NCBI GenBank assembly: GCA_037349315.1
Contig: JBAIAC010000030.1
Coordinates: forward strand, 11,367,501-11,431,500
DNA from: Chelydra serpentina
Taxonomy: Eukaryota; Chordata; Testudines; Chelydridae
Direction of reading: 5' to 3'
Length of the DNA: 64,000 nucleotides
In this document: positions 1 through 10,174 of the stretch, piece after piece
How the letters are laid out: every line of letters begins with the position of its first letter
How positions within the stretch are numbered: the first letter of the stretch is position 1
Made by a program: the position numbers and the translations under genes
Notes under the pieces: model-generated
What the model was told of the DNA's origin: nothing
Databases searched by the model: none
What the model saw: the letters and a program-made list of their open reading frames with translations, nothing else

Positions 1-1235
1 TAGTTGCTATAGTACTGTATTCAGAGCATTCCTTTCGTTGAACAGGAAGGAATGCATATTCATTATCGTAACCCATTGTAGGTATTTAGTAGTTCTTTTA
101 GATCAAACATCTGATCAGTTCAGGCAATAACATCTTAGCCCAAAGTTTTTAAAGCAGTGGGTGGAGGTGAACATTCAGGAAAAGCAATGGCATTTCCAAA
201 AGAAAACTCACACAGCTCAATTTGCTATATTGTAATAAGACATTTCCAACTACATTCTGGTAGACTGGGCAAAAAACAAAAAACAAAACAAAAATTATTT
301 GTACAACAAAGGCAAGGAAATAAATAAAATCTAGAAATGTATATTGCCCTTCAAACAGATGTTCTTATTTTGTTATTCCACAGTTCCATAGATATATCCC
401 ACAAAAGTTGTGACATTACAAATATTTTAACCCAAACATCTTCATCCTTATCAATGCTCAGTCAAGCACTAATGCAAGTAGACAAATAGAATGAAAAGAA
501 AAGCACAATGAAGTGATTATGACTATTAAACATCAACCCTTCATTATTCAGCCACTTTAACAGCGTGTGATAGATTCTTATGAACCTCTGTGGGTTGAAT
601 TATAATGCACTAGTATAAGGTTACTAGACTGCATCAGTCAACATTAGAAACAAAGAAATATAAAGTGACAAATTCAACAACGTTTCAAACTGGTTTCTGT
701 AGGGCTCACAGCAGAGAAAAATGATTACAGTATTATATTGTTGCTCCTTTGCTAAACAGCACTAGACATTGGGGGCATGACAGTAGGTCATGTTCCTGCT
801 GGAAGAAAATTTGGTCACAAGGACTCACTATTTTTTTCCTATTTTATTCACAAAAATATACAAATCTACAATGGCAACAACAAATATCCAAATATGCAAT
901 GGCAACAACCAAAACTGCACAACTGAAACTCCACTGTCAATAACCCCAGCTAAAACACTACTGTGTTCAGCCTATAGGCAAAACAACTCCCTCTCTGATC
1001 CATGAAAAGAGTTTTTAATACTAAAACCCCCTAACATGAAAAAGCCAACTCACAGCAGAATCTGAGTGCAGACAAGGCAAGAGGTAATTTTACCTCACTA
1101 CCACTGCCCTTATCTATATCAGGGATTTACAATAACAGCTCACATGAGATAGGTATCATCATAAAAAATGCATTTTTCCTGGTGTCAATATGGCCTTGTG
1201 CCCAGGGCTGTTTTCAGCTGCTGACACCCCCATGT
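1..1235. other. AT-rich unique DNA, no gene seen
   Basis: Only short ORFs without recognisable domains occur, and I see no RNA gene or clear repeat. The base composition is AT-rich with small A and T runs, as expected of vertebrate intergenic or intronic DNA. Confidence 0.5.
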
Positions 1236-1239
1236 GATT

Positions 1240-2060
1240 GACTTGGGTGTTAAGGCCAAATCTGCCTCCGTTTCCTCTTTGTTTAGCCAGTCGCTGTTCA
1301 GTGCCATGTCTGGTAGTTCCTTTCTGTGACTCTAGCCCTCTAGTTGGATCATTAACAGTCTCTCCCCTCCCCCTTGAGAGAGGGGAGAGACTGTTAAGTC
1401 AGGAGGCCAGTAACTTTAGTAAAGGGTCGACAGTCTCCAGCATCTTGGGGTTCAGGGTCCTTTGTTCTTCAGGCTTTATTAACCCAACTGCTGGGGCTGG
1501 GAGGGGAACCCAAGTCCACCCACTCCTGTGGGTTCCAGTCCAAGGAACCCTGTGGGAAGTAGTTGGAACCGGTTTCTCCTAATCCTTTACTGCTTCCTAT
1601 CTTGCCTCTCCTGTAGGTTGTTTCCCAGGCTCACTTTTGTGATCCTCTTCTTCCGGAGGTCTACGTACCTGGGTGGCTTCCTGCGCATCCACTGACGAAG
1701 GCCCTTGTGCTCAGTGGTTTCTAAGCCTCTCTGGCAGCCGCCCCTTCCTTCCGCCCTTTGATCTTCCCTGCTATTGCTGTACCACCAATCAGCCCCAGCT
1801 GAGAAGGCAGCTTGCCTCCCCGTTAACCCATTAGTAGCTGCTACAGCATGGGGTCTGTATGTCCTCTTGCAGCACCTTGCTTTTTTTTTTTCTCTCGGTC
1901 CTCCTGTCAGCACAATGACTGTGCTGAGAGTACAGGGACACAAAGGACTAGAATCACACAACACTCATTGTTCTCAATAGTGAACATGGGCTAGTTCAGG
2001 TGACCCTCGCCATTAACCCACTTTTGCCCTGAAATACAATGGGAGTCCTCAGCCAGGTTT
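1240..2060. repeat. Unclassified interspersed repeat (GC-richer block)
   Basis: This block is GC-richer than its flanks and holds a strong hairpin near its left end, a T-run near 1870 and CpG-containing stretches. The texture (phrases such as the paired CCTGTGGG and CACAATGACTGTGCTGAGAG segments) resembles a reptile interspersed repeat, possibly LTR-derived, but I cannot assign a class. The ORFs of 114 and 125 codons on opposite strands show no domain and are probably fortuitous. Boundaries are approximate. Confidence 0.35.
1352..1397. repeat. Perfect 18-bp inverted repeat (hairpin)
   Basis: The left arm at 1352-1369 (TTAACAGTCTCTCCCCTC) and the right arm at 1380-1397 are perfect reverse complements around a 10-nt loop. 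The element lies inside the GC-rich repeat block. It could form a stable stem in RNA or a cruciform; no function is evident. Confidence 0.85.
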
Positions 2061-3005
2061 ATCTATCATGAAAGCCCACGTGAGCTACTGTCTCTGCAAA
2101 GCTAGTCAACCACAATGTTCAACCCATCCATTGCCCTGAATGGCCATCCAGTTCTGGATGCTCTAGCCAGCCTTTATGGGTTCCACTGGGAGAAGCCCTC
2201 TGGGCCAGATCCTCACCATAGCCTGGTATAACTACACTGACTTCTGTTTTTAACCCTATCAGTGGAAAGCTTTGTCAAGTTCTAATATAAATCAATAATG
2301 CATAAAATGTGTTTCAACATTACCATTGTTGTAATATCTTCTTGCCTATGTGTAGGAGGTATTTTCATTTCATGTTGATTAGCAAATAGCAGGAGGTGTA
2401 TTTTCTTACCGCTCACAAATGTTTACTGACTGAACCACAGAACCCTGATGCAGATCTTCTTTAACCCCTCCCCCACCCCTCTGATATTTATGCCTCCAGC
2501 TGGAGGAGAAGGAAAATTGCCCCTGAAGATCCCCATGCATGGGAGTGCAAGTCTTGGCACCAAGAGTCCTAGAACCATCCCGGAAGATGGGTCCAAAACA
2601 CTTTATGTCCCCACCCTTTCATGCATCCAAACATTCTGCATTAGGTTATATAAAAGAGTCCATGGCATCATCCACATCAGTTCCTTTCCAATCAACAGAG
2701 GCAGCTGCTCTCCGAATCAGGGTTTCAAAATCCCACATGCCTGCTTGCCTGGGGCAAGTAGGAATTTGGAGCAGGTGAAGAGGCTGAATGGGGCTAGGGA
2801 GCATATAAGGGAGGAAAGATTTTCAACCCGTGCTTTGACTGACTGTTTCCCTCCAGCACTCCATGTAGAAGAACCATCCTCTTTCCAGTGATAGCAGTTT
2901 GGATATTAAAACCAAATCTTTCAATGGTAGTTTGTAGCTAGCTGCATTTTTTTCAGTACCCAGATATTCGAATCTAGGGACTGTCAGCAAAAAAGGCCCC
3001 AGGTA
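2061..3005. other. No gene seen
   Basis: Overlapping ORFs of 147 and 79 codons occur near 2450-2890, but they have no recognisable domain, no splice context and no similarity that I know. I treat the interval as non-coding. Confidence 0.4.
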
Positions 3006-3009
3006 ACTA

Positions 3010-3850
3010 ACCTTCCATAGCAGTACATGATGAGACACGTTGTCTCCCAAGCAGGGCTTTATAAATCAGTATCAGCAGCTTGAATGGCACACGAGCGAAT
3101 AGGGAGCCAGTGCACTCTTTGAAGAATTGGTGTAATATACTCCCTGAAGCTAATACCACCAAGGAATGTGAACAGTCACATTCTATACTAGCTGTAGTTT
3201 CTAAATAGCCTTTAAGAGTAGCCCCATGTACACTAAATTGCAATAATAAAATCAGAGGCATAAATAATCCATATCAGAGAGAAATGATCATAATCACCTA
3301 ATCAGACAGATGAAAAAGGTGATTCTGGCAACTGATGTCACTTAACAATCCTTAACAATCTGAATGCATTCTTGTATCCCAAAGAATTCCTAAATTGTCC
3401 TCTTGTCCTCCCGCCAATGGGAAGGACACTATGCCATTCCCCCAGACAACCAGTATCACCTCTATCAACCTCAATCATCTAATTGTCATTCTAGTTCTGA
3501 TCTTGGCTAGACACCAGGAAAGCAAAGACACTGCACCATCTGCTTTTGATGGAAGAGTAGAGCTTTATGTCATCTGCATAATGATGATACAGTAAGTCTC
3601 ACTGTCTCACCAGCAGCTTCACATCCATGTTGAACAGACTGTCTGACAGAATATATCCCTGAGGAACACCATGAAAGCGAGACAGGGAGAGAATGAATGA
3701 ACAATTAGCCAGGACCATCCTCCTGGATCTCTCTTGGAAGAAAGAATGGAAACACTCAGGCACCATCCTGTCTACTTCAACCACAGCCCATGGGCAGGTC
3801 AATAAACCCATGATCAAGGGTATCAAGGATGCTGACAGGTTTAAAAGAAT
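3010..3850 (-). mobile_element. Old LINE fragment (CR1/L2/L3-like), RT region to 3' part
   Basis: On the minus strand around 3599-3826 a broken reading frame carries the reverse-transcriptase block GVPQGYILSDSLFN, matching the GVPQGSxLSPxLFN motif just before the catalytic YADD box in CR1/L2-type LINEs. The lower-coordinate part (about 3045-3200) reads like the 3' region of the same kind of element. Stops and frameshifts interrupt the frame, so this is a relic. Clade assignment within the CR1/L2/L3 group is uncertain. Confidence 0.6.
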
Positions 3851-4884
3851 GTTGAATTAAATCTCTCCATTTTGTCAGAACTTTGGTTAAGAGCCTTTTA
3901 CATATATAATGGTATTTAAGAGGCAGAGTCAACTTCAAAATATAAGTGAAAAGTAGATTCTGGTGCTACACTTGGCCCTGAATCACCCTGCCGGTGATTT
4001 TACAATCACATGCCAATATTTTTATGGAATGTTCTTCTCCCCCACTGCTGTGTGAAAGACCCACACAACAAAAGTAGAAACTGACAATAGGGGAAACAGT
4101 GAAAATGACTACGTAAAAAATGCTGTGAACAAATGGAAAAACCAAGAGAAATTATTTTCCTCTAATCTCTTTCAATTATAGTTATCTTGGGTGTTACTTG
4201 TAACAACAGTAACATATTTTCAGAGAGAAGTTGGTTTTTAAGTTGATAGCATCGCTTTAATCAGAAATTCCACTCACTCTTGCTCATACATAATGGGAGC
4301 TGTAGGATTAGAGATCCCTGGGAAAGAATCTGCAAACAATAGCACTAAGGGCCTGGAAATTAAGAGCCATCAGTGTTGTTAGAACTGCTTTTCACAATGG
4401 TTCTATATTTTCTGAAAATACTGAAAAAAACAACAGGTATTAAAATTGTAGTTTTAGACTTGCACTCCTATCTTCAGTTCTACAGCTTCAACTCCTCTTG
4501 AAGAGCTTTTTGTCTCTGATTTATCAGATTCTTCACGTCATTTCATGGCTCCAAAAATACACATGAATTCATAGTGTGTACTGATGGACTAACATGCCCC
4601 CGCCCCCCGAATTAGGCCAATTTTATACAACTGCAAGCTTACTAGCCTCTGCATGAGATGGTGAATTTAGAAGAAAATGCCATTGTGTTTGGACCTACGA
4701 GCTCCATCTAAAAATGCTAACCTAGAGTATAACCTTTCTTAGGTCTCACCTTCCAGCCATTTATGTCATCAGAAAGGGCAAACATATTACCCAGTACCTA
4801 GTTGTCCACAGAATCATCCCATAAGACAGAAGTGACAGACAAAAGCATTGCAACTGCAAGAATCTACTTGGGAATTCCACCCTC
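3851..4884. other. No gene seen
   Basis: AT-rich interval with short A-runs and no long ORF, RNA gene or recognisable repeat. Confidence 0.45.
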
Positions 4885-5062
4885 AAAAAGTTGTTGTTGT
4901 TGTTGGCGTCCGTTAGTCTCGAAAGACGATGGATATGCGCCCATGGGGAATGTTTAGTTGATGGTTGTGCAGCGTCTGTTATGGCTGTAGAGCCCCACAC
5001 GAGAGTGACAGTCTCGATTGCATTTGCTGCATTTGAAGGCGGTGTCAGCACCCTCAGAACAA
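4885..5062. repeat. Unclassified CpG-containing repeat-like segment after a (GTT)n run
   Basis: A short (TTG)n tract near 4890-4905 is followed by a CpG-rich stretch unlike its flanks, containing GTCTCGAAAGACGATGG and a small self-complementary stem (GTCT..AGAC). The texture suggests an old interspersed repeat, but I do not recognise the family. Confidence 0.35.
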
Positions 5063-5065
5063 TTA

Positions 5066-5340
5066 AAAAGCCTAATGTCTAATGGTTAATGAACGACATC
5101 AGTACTCAGGAGGCCCAAATTCAAACCCGTGGCTCTGCCATGGATTCCATGTATGACCTTGGGCAAATTGCTTAACCTTCCAGTTCTTCACCTGTGAAAT
5201 TCAGATAGTATTCCTCCCTTGGGCTGTCTTGTCTTTTTCAACTGTAAAATCTTTGGAGAAGGTACAGTCTGTGTTTTGTAAAGTGCCTGGAATCCTGGCG
5301 CCTCTAGATGCAGTCATGATACACAAAATTATTGAAACAA
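5066..5340 (+). mobile_element. MIR/CORE-like tRNA-derived SINE
   Basis: The segment has the expected order for a MIR-like SINE. A tRNA-like head holds an A-box-like AATGGTTAATG and a B-box-like TTCAAACCCG. Next comes the core phrase CCTTGGGCAAATTGCTTAACC, then the tail with TGTAAAGTGCCTGGAATCC. Substitutions are numerous, so it is old. Confidence 0.65.
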
Positions 5341-5984
5341 ATAATAAGATGGCACCTCTCTTGGCAGCCTACACAGAAAACTCAAGGAAAATGAGCTACC
5401 ATTTCAGTTGTACAGGTGGTTCTAACGGTTCTCAGGGTTCCCAGGACTGTAGGTTACCTTGTTATTCCCCTGCCTCCAGTGAGAGGAAGACTTGTTTGTG
5501 CTTAACTGGCTGTCAGGGTCCGGGACGCCTCTCATCTGTTAGCCACTGAAAATCTCCTCTGGGCTATGCCCCTTCCTTTGCCTTGCAGGTTAACACAAGG
5601 TGCAACCCCAGTCCCTGAGCCCCTTTGAAGCACCCCCCCGTGTGGTGTTCAGCCCCTTATCCATAGAACACTCACAGTAATATCAGGTATGCTGTTCCTA
5701 AAGGAACATTATACACATCAGCCTGTTTGATGCAACTCAGGATCAGCTCTAATATAACTTCACAGCACTGAGATATTTATAGCAAAAAAATTATTAGTTT
5801 TTTTTTATCAAAGATCAATATTAAAGGGATAGTAAGGATAATGAAAAGAGAAGGATTATATATAAAACCATACCATAACACGCTTTCTACAGATTAAATT
5901 TAACAGGCAAACCTTCTGTCTAAAGAAGTGTATCTCAATGCCTTTTGCAGCATTTCAACCAAGACTGGTTGAGATCTTGTTTTA
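5341..5984. other. No gene seen
   Basis: Contains a 106-codon ORF overlapping the SINE tail, without any domain. Otherwise ordinary AT-rich DNA. Confidence 0.4.
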
Positions 5985-6775
5985 CATAAGAATGGCCATA
6001 CTGGGTCAGACCAGTCATCCATCTAGCCCAGTATCCTGTCTTCCAAAAGTAGCCAATGCCAGGAGCTTCAGAGGGGATGAACAGAACAGGTAATCATCAA
6101 GTGACCCGTCCTGTGTCACCCATTCCCAGCTTCTGGAAAACAGAGGCTAAGGACACTTCAGAGCATGGTTTTGCATCCCTGCTAATTTAGACCCCATCAT
6201 TTTATATGTATAGTTGGGATTATGTTTCCAATGTGCATTACTTTGCATTGGTCAACATTGAATTTCATCTGCCATTTTGTTGCCCAGTCATCCAGTTTTG
6301 AGAGATCCTTTTGTAGCTCTTTGCAGTCTGCCTGGGACTTAACTATCTTGAGTAGTTTTGTATCATCTGCAAATTTTGCCACCTCACTATTTACCCCCTT
6401 TTCCAGATCATTAATGAATATGTTGAATAGGACTGGTTCCAGAACAGACCCCTAGGGGACACCGCTATTTACCTCTCTGCATTCTGAAAACCGACCATTT
6501 ATTCCTACCCTTCGGTTCCTATCTTTTAATCAGTTACCAATCCATGAGAGGATCTTCCCTCTTATCCCATGACAGCTTACTTTGCTTAAGAGCCTTTGAG
6601 AGGACCTTGTCAAAGACTTTCTGAAAATCTAAGTACACTTTTTCCACTGGATCACCCTTGCCCACATGCTTGTTGACCCCTTCAAAGATTTCTAGTACAT
6701 TGGTGAAGCATGATTTCCCTTTACAAAAACCATGTTCACTCTTCCCCAACGTGAATGCAAACGCACTGTTCATTT
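5985..6775 (-). mobile_element. CR1 LINE fragment (RT to 3' part)
   Basis: On the minus strand the higher-coordinate part translates to SEHGFCKGKSCFTN and VYLDFQKVFDKV, the RT palm region. The 6197-6382 part gives FADDTKLLKIVKSQADC, including the catalytic FADD box and the downstream KFNVDQCKVMHIG block. The low-coordinate end (about 5985-6170) is the 3' region of a reptile CR1 subfamily with the phrase GGCCATACTGGGTCAGACCA on the plus strand. Frames are interrupted; the copy is 5'-truncated and inactive. Confidence 0.85.
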
Positions 6776-7232
6776 GCTTTCTCAGGGGCAGGATGAAGGA
6801 GTGTGTTTTTGAACTCTCCTTATAGTTTACATATAGTTTACGCAGAGACAGGACAACCCTGTGTGATTGAACCTCTGGTGTCTTGTCTCCCTGCTGACTT
6901 CATATGTAAATTCATCTTCCATTGTGTTGGCTTACAATTCTTGATTTACTTGTGATCTGAGACAGACAGGTAAATATACATCCTTTGGCAGAAACCGGTT
7001 TGTCGACCCTGGATTGATTCAGACTTTAGGAACGTATTTTCATCACAAAAATATGATTTTTTACATAGTATCTGTAGATACATTTCACAACAATATTAAC
7101 AGTCAGTGTGATCCTGGCCTTTATTTAAGATCTTACATGAAAACATTTATGGCTAAATACCATGAAAGCGGGGTGCTAGTAAGATTGTCAGGCCTGTTAT
7201 GAGCTGCTATCAGAACAGTGAACCCTTTGCCA
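6776..7232 (-). repeat. Interspersed repeat, copy 1 of an unnamed family
   Basis: The reverse complement of this interval aligns by eye with 39768-40235 on the plus strand. Shared blocks include GTAAGCCAACACAATGGAAG, GATGTATATTCACCTGTCTG, the AATATTGTTGTGAAATGTA segment and CAGGCCTGACAA. The two copies are in opposite orientation and moderately diverged. The class is unknown; an LTR or other retroelement end is plausible. It abuts the CR1 fragment directly. Confidence 0.6.
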
Positions 7233-7243
7233 GCTGGCACCAG

Positions 7244-7276
7244 AATATGTACCTCTGTGACACAGAGGTACATATT
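7244..7276. repeat. Perfect 16-bp palindrome with one-base centre
   Basis: AATATGTACCTCTGTG at 7244-7259 is followed by a single A and then its exact reverse complement at 7261-7276. It lies just beyond the interspersed repeat copy. Confidence 0.9.
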
Positions 7277-7279
7277 AAC

Positions 7280-9265
7280 AGGGCACTGGGAGGGAGGTTT
7301 ATATTGCCAATGTCCATACTGTATCTTATCTGTGGATCACTTCAGTTTCCAGCACAGGCTCTCTAGTGCCTTTTATTATGATCACAGAATTTACTTTAAC
7401 AAAAATAAGGGGGCAAATAAATAATATGCAAAATTAATCTTCATTGCATTAAGTTATTCCTTCCAATGACCCACAGAAAATGAATTTATTAGTTGTTCCA
7501 GTAGAGAGATGCACAAGCCAGCCATGTTCTATGTCAGCTTGATCTCTAATAATGAAACCATTTTGATGAATGCTGTCTACTATGGTTCTGTTGTGAAGGG
7601 GGATGCTGACAACAATTAACTTATCCTAGTTACTTCATTTGCAGCTAGGGACACAATCCAGCAGCTGAGCTCCATGACTTGCTGCCTCATTCTTATCTGA
7701 AACTTCCCATAAAAGGTTATTTGTAACAAGGTAGTCTTTCACTTGTGCTATGATCATCTGCCAAGAAAAGGATATTAAAATAGGATGATATAGCAACATT
7801 TTCTGCTCTGTTTGTTTCTGTGCTGGGAGTGGTTTGGTGATTTCTGGAGGCTTAGCCATTGACTGGCACAACTGCAACGCGCTCCTCATTGCCAGACTAA
7901 TGGGTGAAAGCTATGAGCTTGGAAAGACTTGTTTGCTAAATTCACTGGTGAACAGCTTGCTGAGGCTCTTCTAACAGGGTAATATGCATAAATATATTGT
8001 TTATAATGAAATAATCCCTTTCTCATGCCTCTAAAATGTATATTCTCAACTGGGTGGTAACTGTACATATATTAATTTCAGATTTCACAGTATAAAGTAC
8101 TCTGCAATGCAAAAAGTTACCTTAGGGTGAACAACCCCTCATATTTGCTTATTGTGTAAAAATACATTTTCATAATTACAACCCTAAAAAGTCTAGTTAC
8201 TTTCTGATGTTTAAAAAATGGTCTATAGCCATCTTGATGTGTCCAAATATGTTTGTACTCCACTACAGATGAAATGTGATATGTGATTTTTTTTCCCAAG
8301 GAACAAAATAGCAAGAGAGAAAAAAGTGTTATTTCATATATAGACAGTGACAGTTTCTAGTTATTGATGCATCACTAAGCAAGGCTTTGCTAACAGCCAA
8401 ATGAGCTATTGCACTTACAAAATGAGGGCATGTGGCATATCTGATTAGATTTACTCATGGGTCTTGGATATTATATAATTCTAGAAGGCTGATATCAATT
8501 TTTTTGGAAAATGTGCCACATTAAAAAAAATTGATGCATTAAATGCCATATTGTTTCCTCTCCAATTATCTTTTGTATTCAGCATGCAAATGGAAAAATG
8601 CGGTATATTCTTCGTAAGTGCCATATATCCTCATCTTAATTAAGTGTAAGCAAACTTCTATTAGCATTTTCACTCATATATAGAGTCTAAAACAAAGTAA
8701 GTATTTCTGGCAAATGAAGGTACTGTATTCTAAGAAATCTGCTTTTTGCAAACTAATGAAACAATTTATAATCAATTTTATTACAAGCACCTGTGAGCTC
8801 CCACGAAGCAGCAGCAACAGACGTGTTTCTGCTTATATTGCTCAGTTCCAAGCTGACGTCCCTTAAAGCTGTTAGGCTAAAAGCCAGCATGAGATATATC
8901 CACAAAGAGACCTGACCCTTCTCCCTGCAACTAATAAAGCCTCTTGGAAGTTTTAAGTTAATAGTCTATGTGAAATTCTTATTGTTGTAACTTTGCCTTG
9001 TTTCCCAGCCATACTTGGCTAACTATGCCCTATAGATGATAGAAATAATGCATAGGAATTGAACATGAAGATTAGTCTATTTCATCTAAAGGGGGGAAAT
9101 TTGTGAAACTCTTCAAACACTACTATTTAGTTATATGTAGGAGCCAAAAAGTCTAACTCTAGAAACTTGAATTTTCTCCTATTTACGTTAAGAAACACTT
9201 CCCTTTTTCTGTATCATAAGTCTCTGTTATAAGGTTACCTTTGAAGCGTTTGGCTGCCCATAAAA
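7280..9265. other. No gene seen
   Basis: AT-rich interval with only short ORFs in both strands and no domain, RNA gene or clear repeat. Confidence 0.45.
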
Positions 9266-9267
9266 TC

Positions 9268-9690
9268 TCTTAGGCCTGGATCCACAACAGGACTTCAACA
9301 TTGCAATGCTCGGTGTCATGGTGACTAACTTTTAGATGCCCAAAAAAACCACAGGAACAACACTGGGATCCACAGAGCTTGAGCTGGGTGCCTAGGCTCC
9401 CTATATCATAAATGGGAAGAGACAGGCACCTAGGAATGCGATCCACAAAAGTCAGCATGCTAGATGGGGACCCACCTAAGTTAGCCAATGGGAGATGCCA
9501 ATGACAGCAGTGCGTCCTAAGTCCCATCCCTCTCATGGAGTTTGGCACCTAACTCCACGCTGTAAGGAGATGCCTATCTCTGCTTGTGATCCACAACCAG
9601 GAACCTCTGTCCTGGAGTCAGAAAGGTTCCCAAGCCATTGCTTGCCACCTGCCTTATTCAATACAAAACAGCTGAAGAGAACTTTTAGCC
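9268..9690. repeat. Unclassified palindromic repeat (GGATCCACAA-type ends)
   Basis: The left end reads CCTGGATCCACAAC and the right end contains GTGATCCACAACCAGG, so the ends are roughly inverted and share the GATCCACAA word; an internal copy (GCGATCCACAAA) lies near 9440. The arrangement suggests a non-autonomous DNA-transposon-like reptile repeat. No TSD could be fixed by eye. Confidence 0.45.
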
Positions 9691-9723
9691 CAGTGGGTAA
9701 CTCACACATCTGGGAAACCGAGG

Positions 9724-9765
9724 TTCAATTTCCCCCCTCTACCTGGGGAGAGGGGGGAATTTGAA
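9724..9765. repeat. 17-bp inverted repeat, one mismatch
   Basis: Arms at 9724-9740 (TTCAATTTCCCCCCTCT) and 9749-9765 are reverse complements apart from one position, around an 8-nt loop. A stem-loop is likely if transcribed. Confidence 0.8.
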
Positions 9766-9892
9766 TAGGCGTCTCCCACTTCTCAGCAGAGTGTCTAAGC
9801 ACTGAGATATAGGATACTGTGGTGTGGGGCTCCCTTAATCTCCCTACTGGCGCTGTTCCACTTTGGATAAAAACTGAAAGGGTCATTGGGGT

Positions 9893-9944
9893 GTGAGTGA
9901 GAGAGAATGCATGCATGCGAGTGAGTGAATGAGTGAACAAGCAA
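9893..9944. repeat. Imperfect (GAGT)n/(ATGC)n simple repeat
   Basis: Interrupted runs of GAGT, GAGA and ATGC units form a short low-complexity tract. Confidence 0.7.
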
Positions 9945-10027
9945 GAATAATTCTACAGTTTGGTGCTAAAGGCACTCGTCCGGGAGGTGGGGGACCCAAG
10001 GTCCAGTTCTCCTGCTCCAACAGCTCT

Positions 10028-10172
10028 TTAAAAATAATAGCAGCTCATATGTAGCACTTTTAATCTAGGTAATTTAAATCACATACCAGGTCAGTGGCAG
10101 TGCTTGGAACATAATCCAGGTCTCTTGATTCCCAGTCCAGTGTCCTATCCACTGGAAAACACTGCCTCTCAA
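10028..10172. mobile_element. MIR-like SINE fragment
   Basis: The phrases AATAGCAGCTCATATGTAGC, GGTCAGTGGCAGTGCTTGGA, CCAGTCCAGTGTCCTATCCA and ACTGCCT follow the order of an old MIR/CORE SINE read from its tail side. The copy is diverged and partly deleted in its middle. Confidence 0.6.
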
Positions 10173-10174
10173 AA

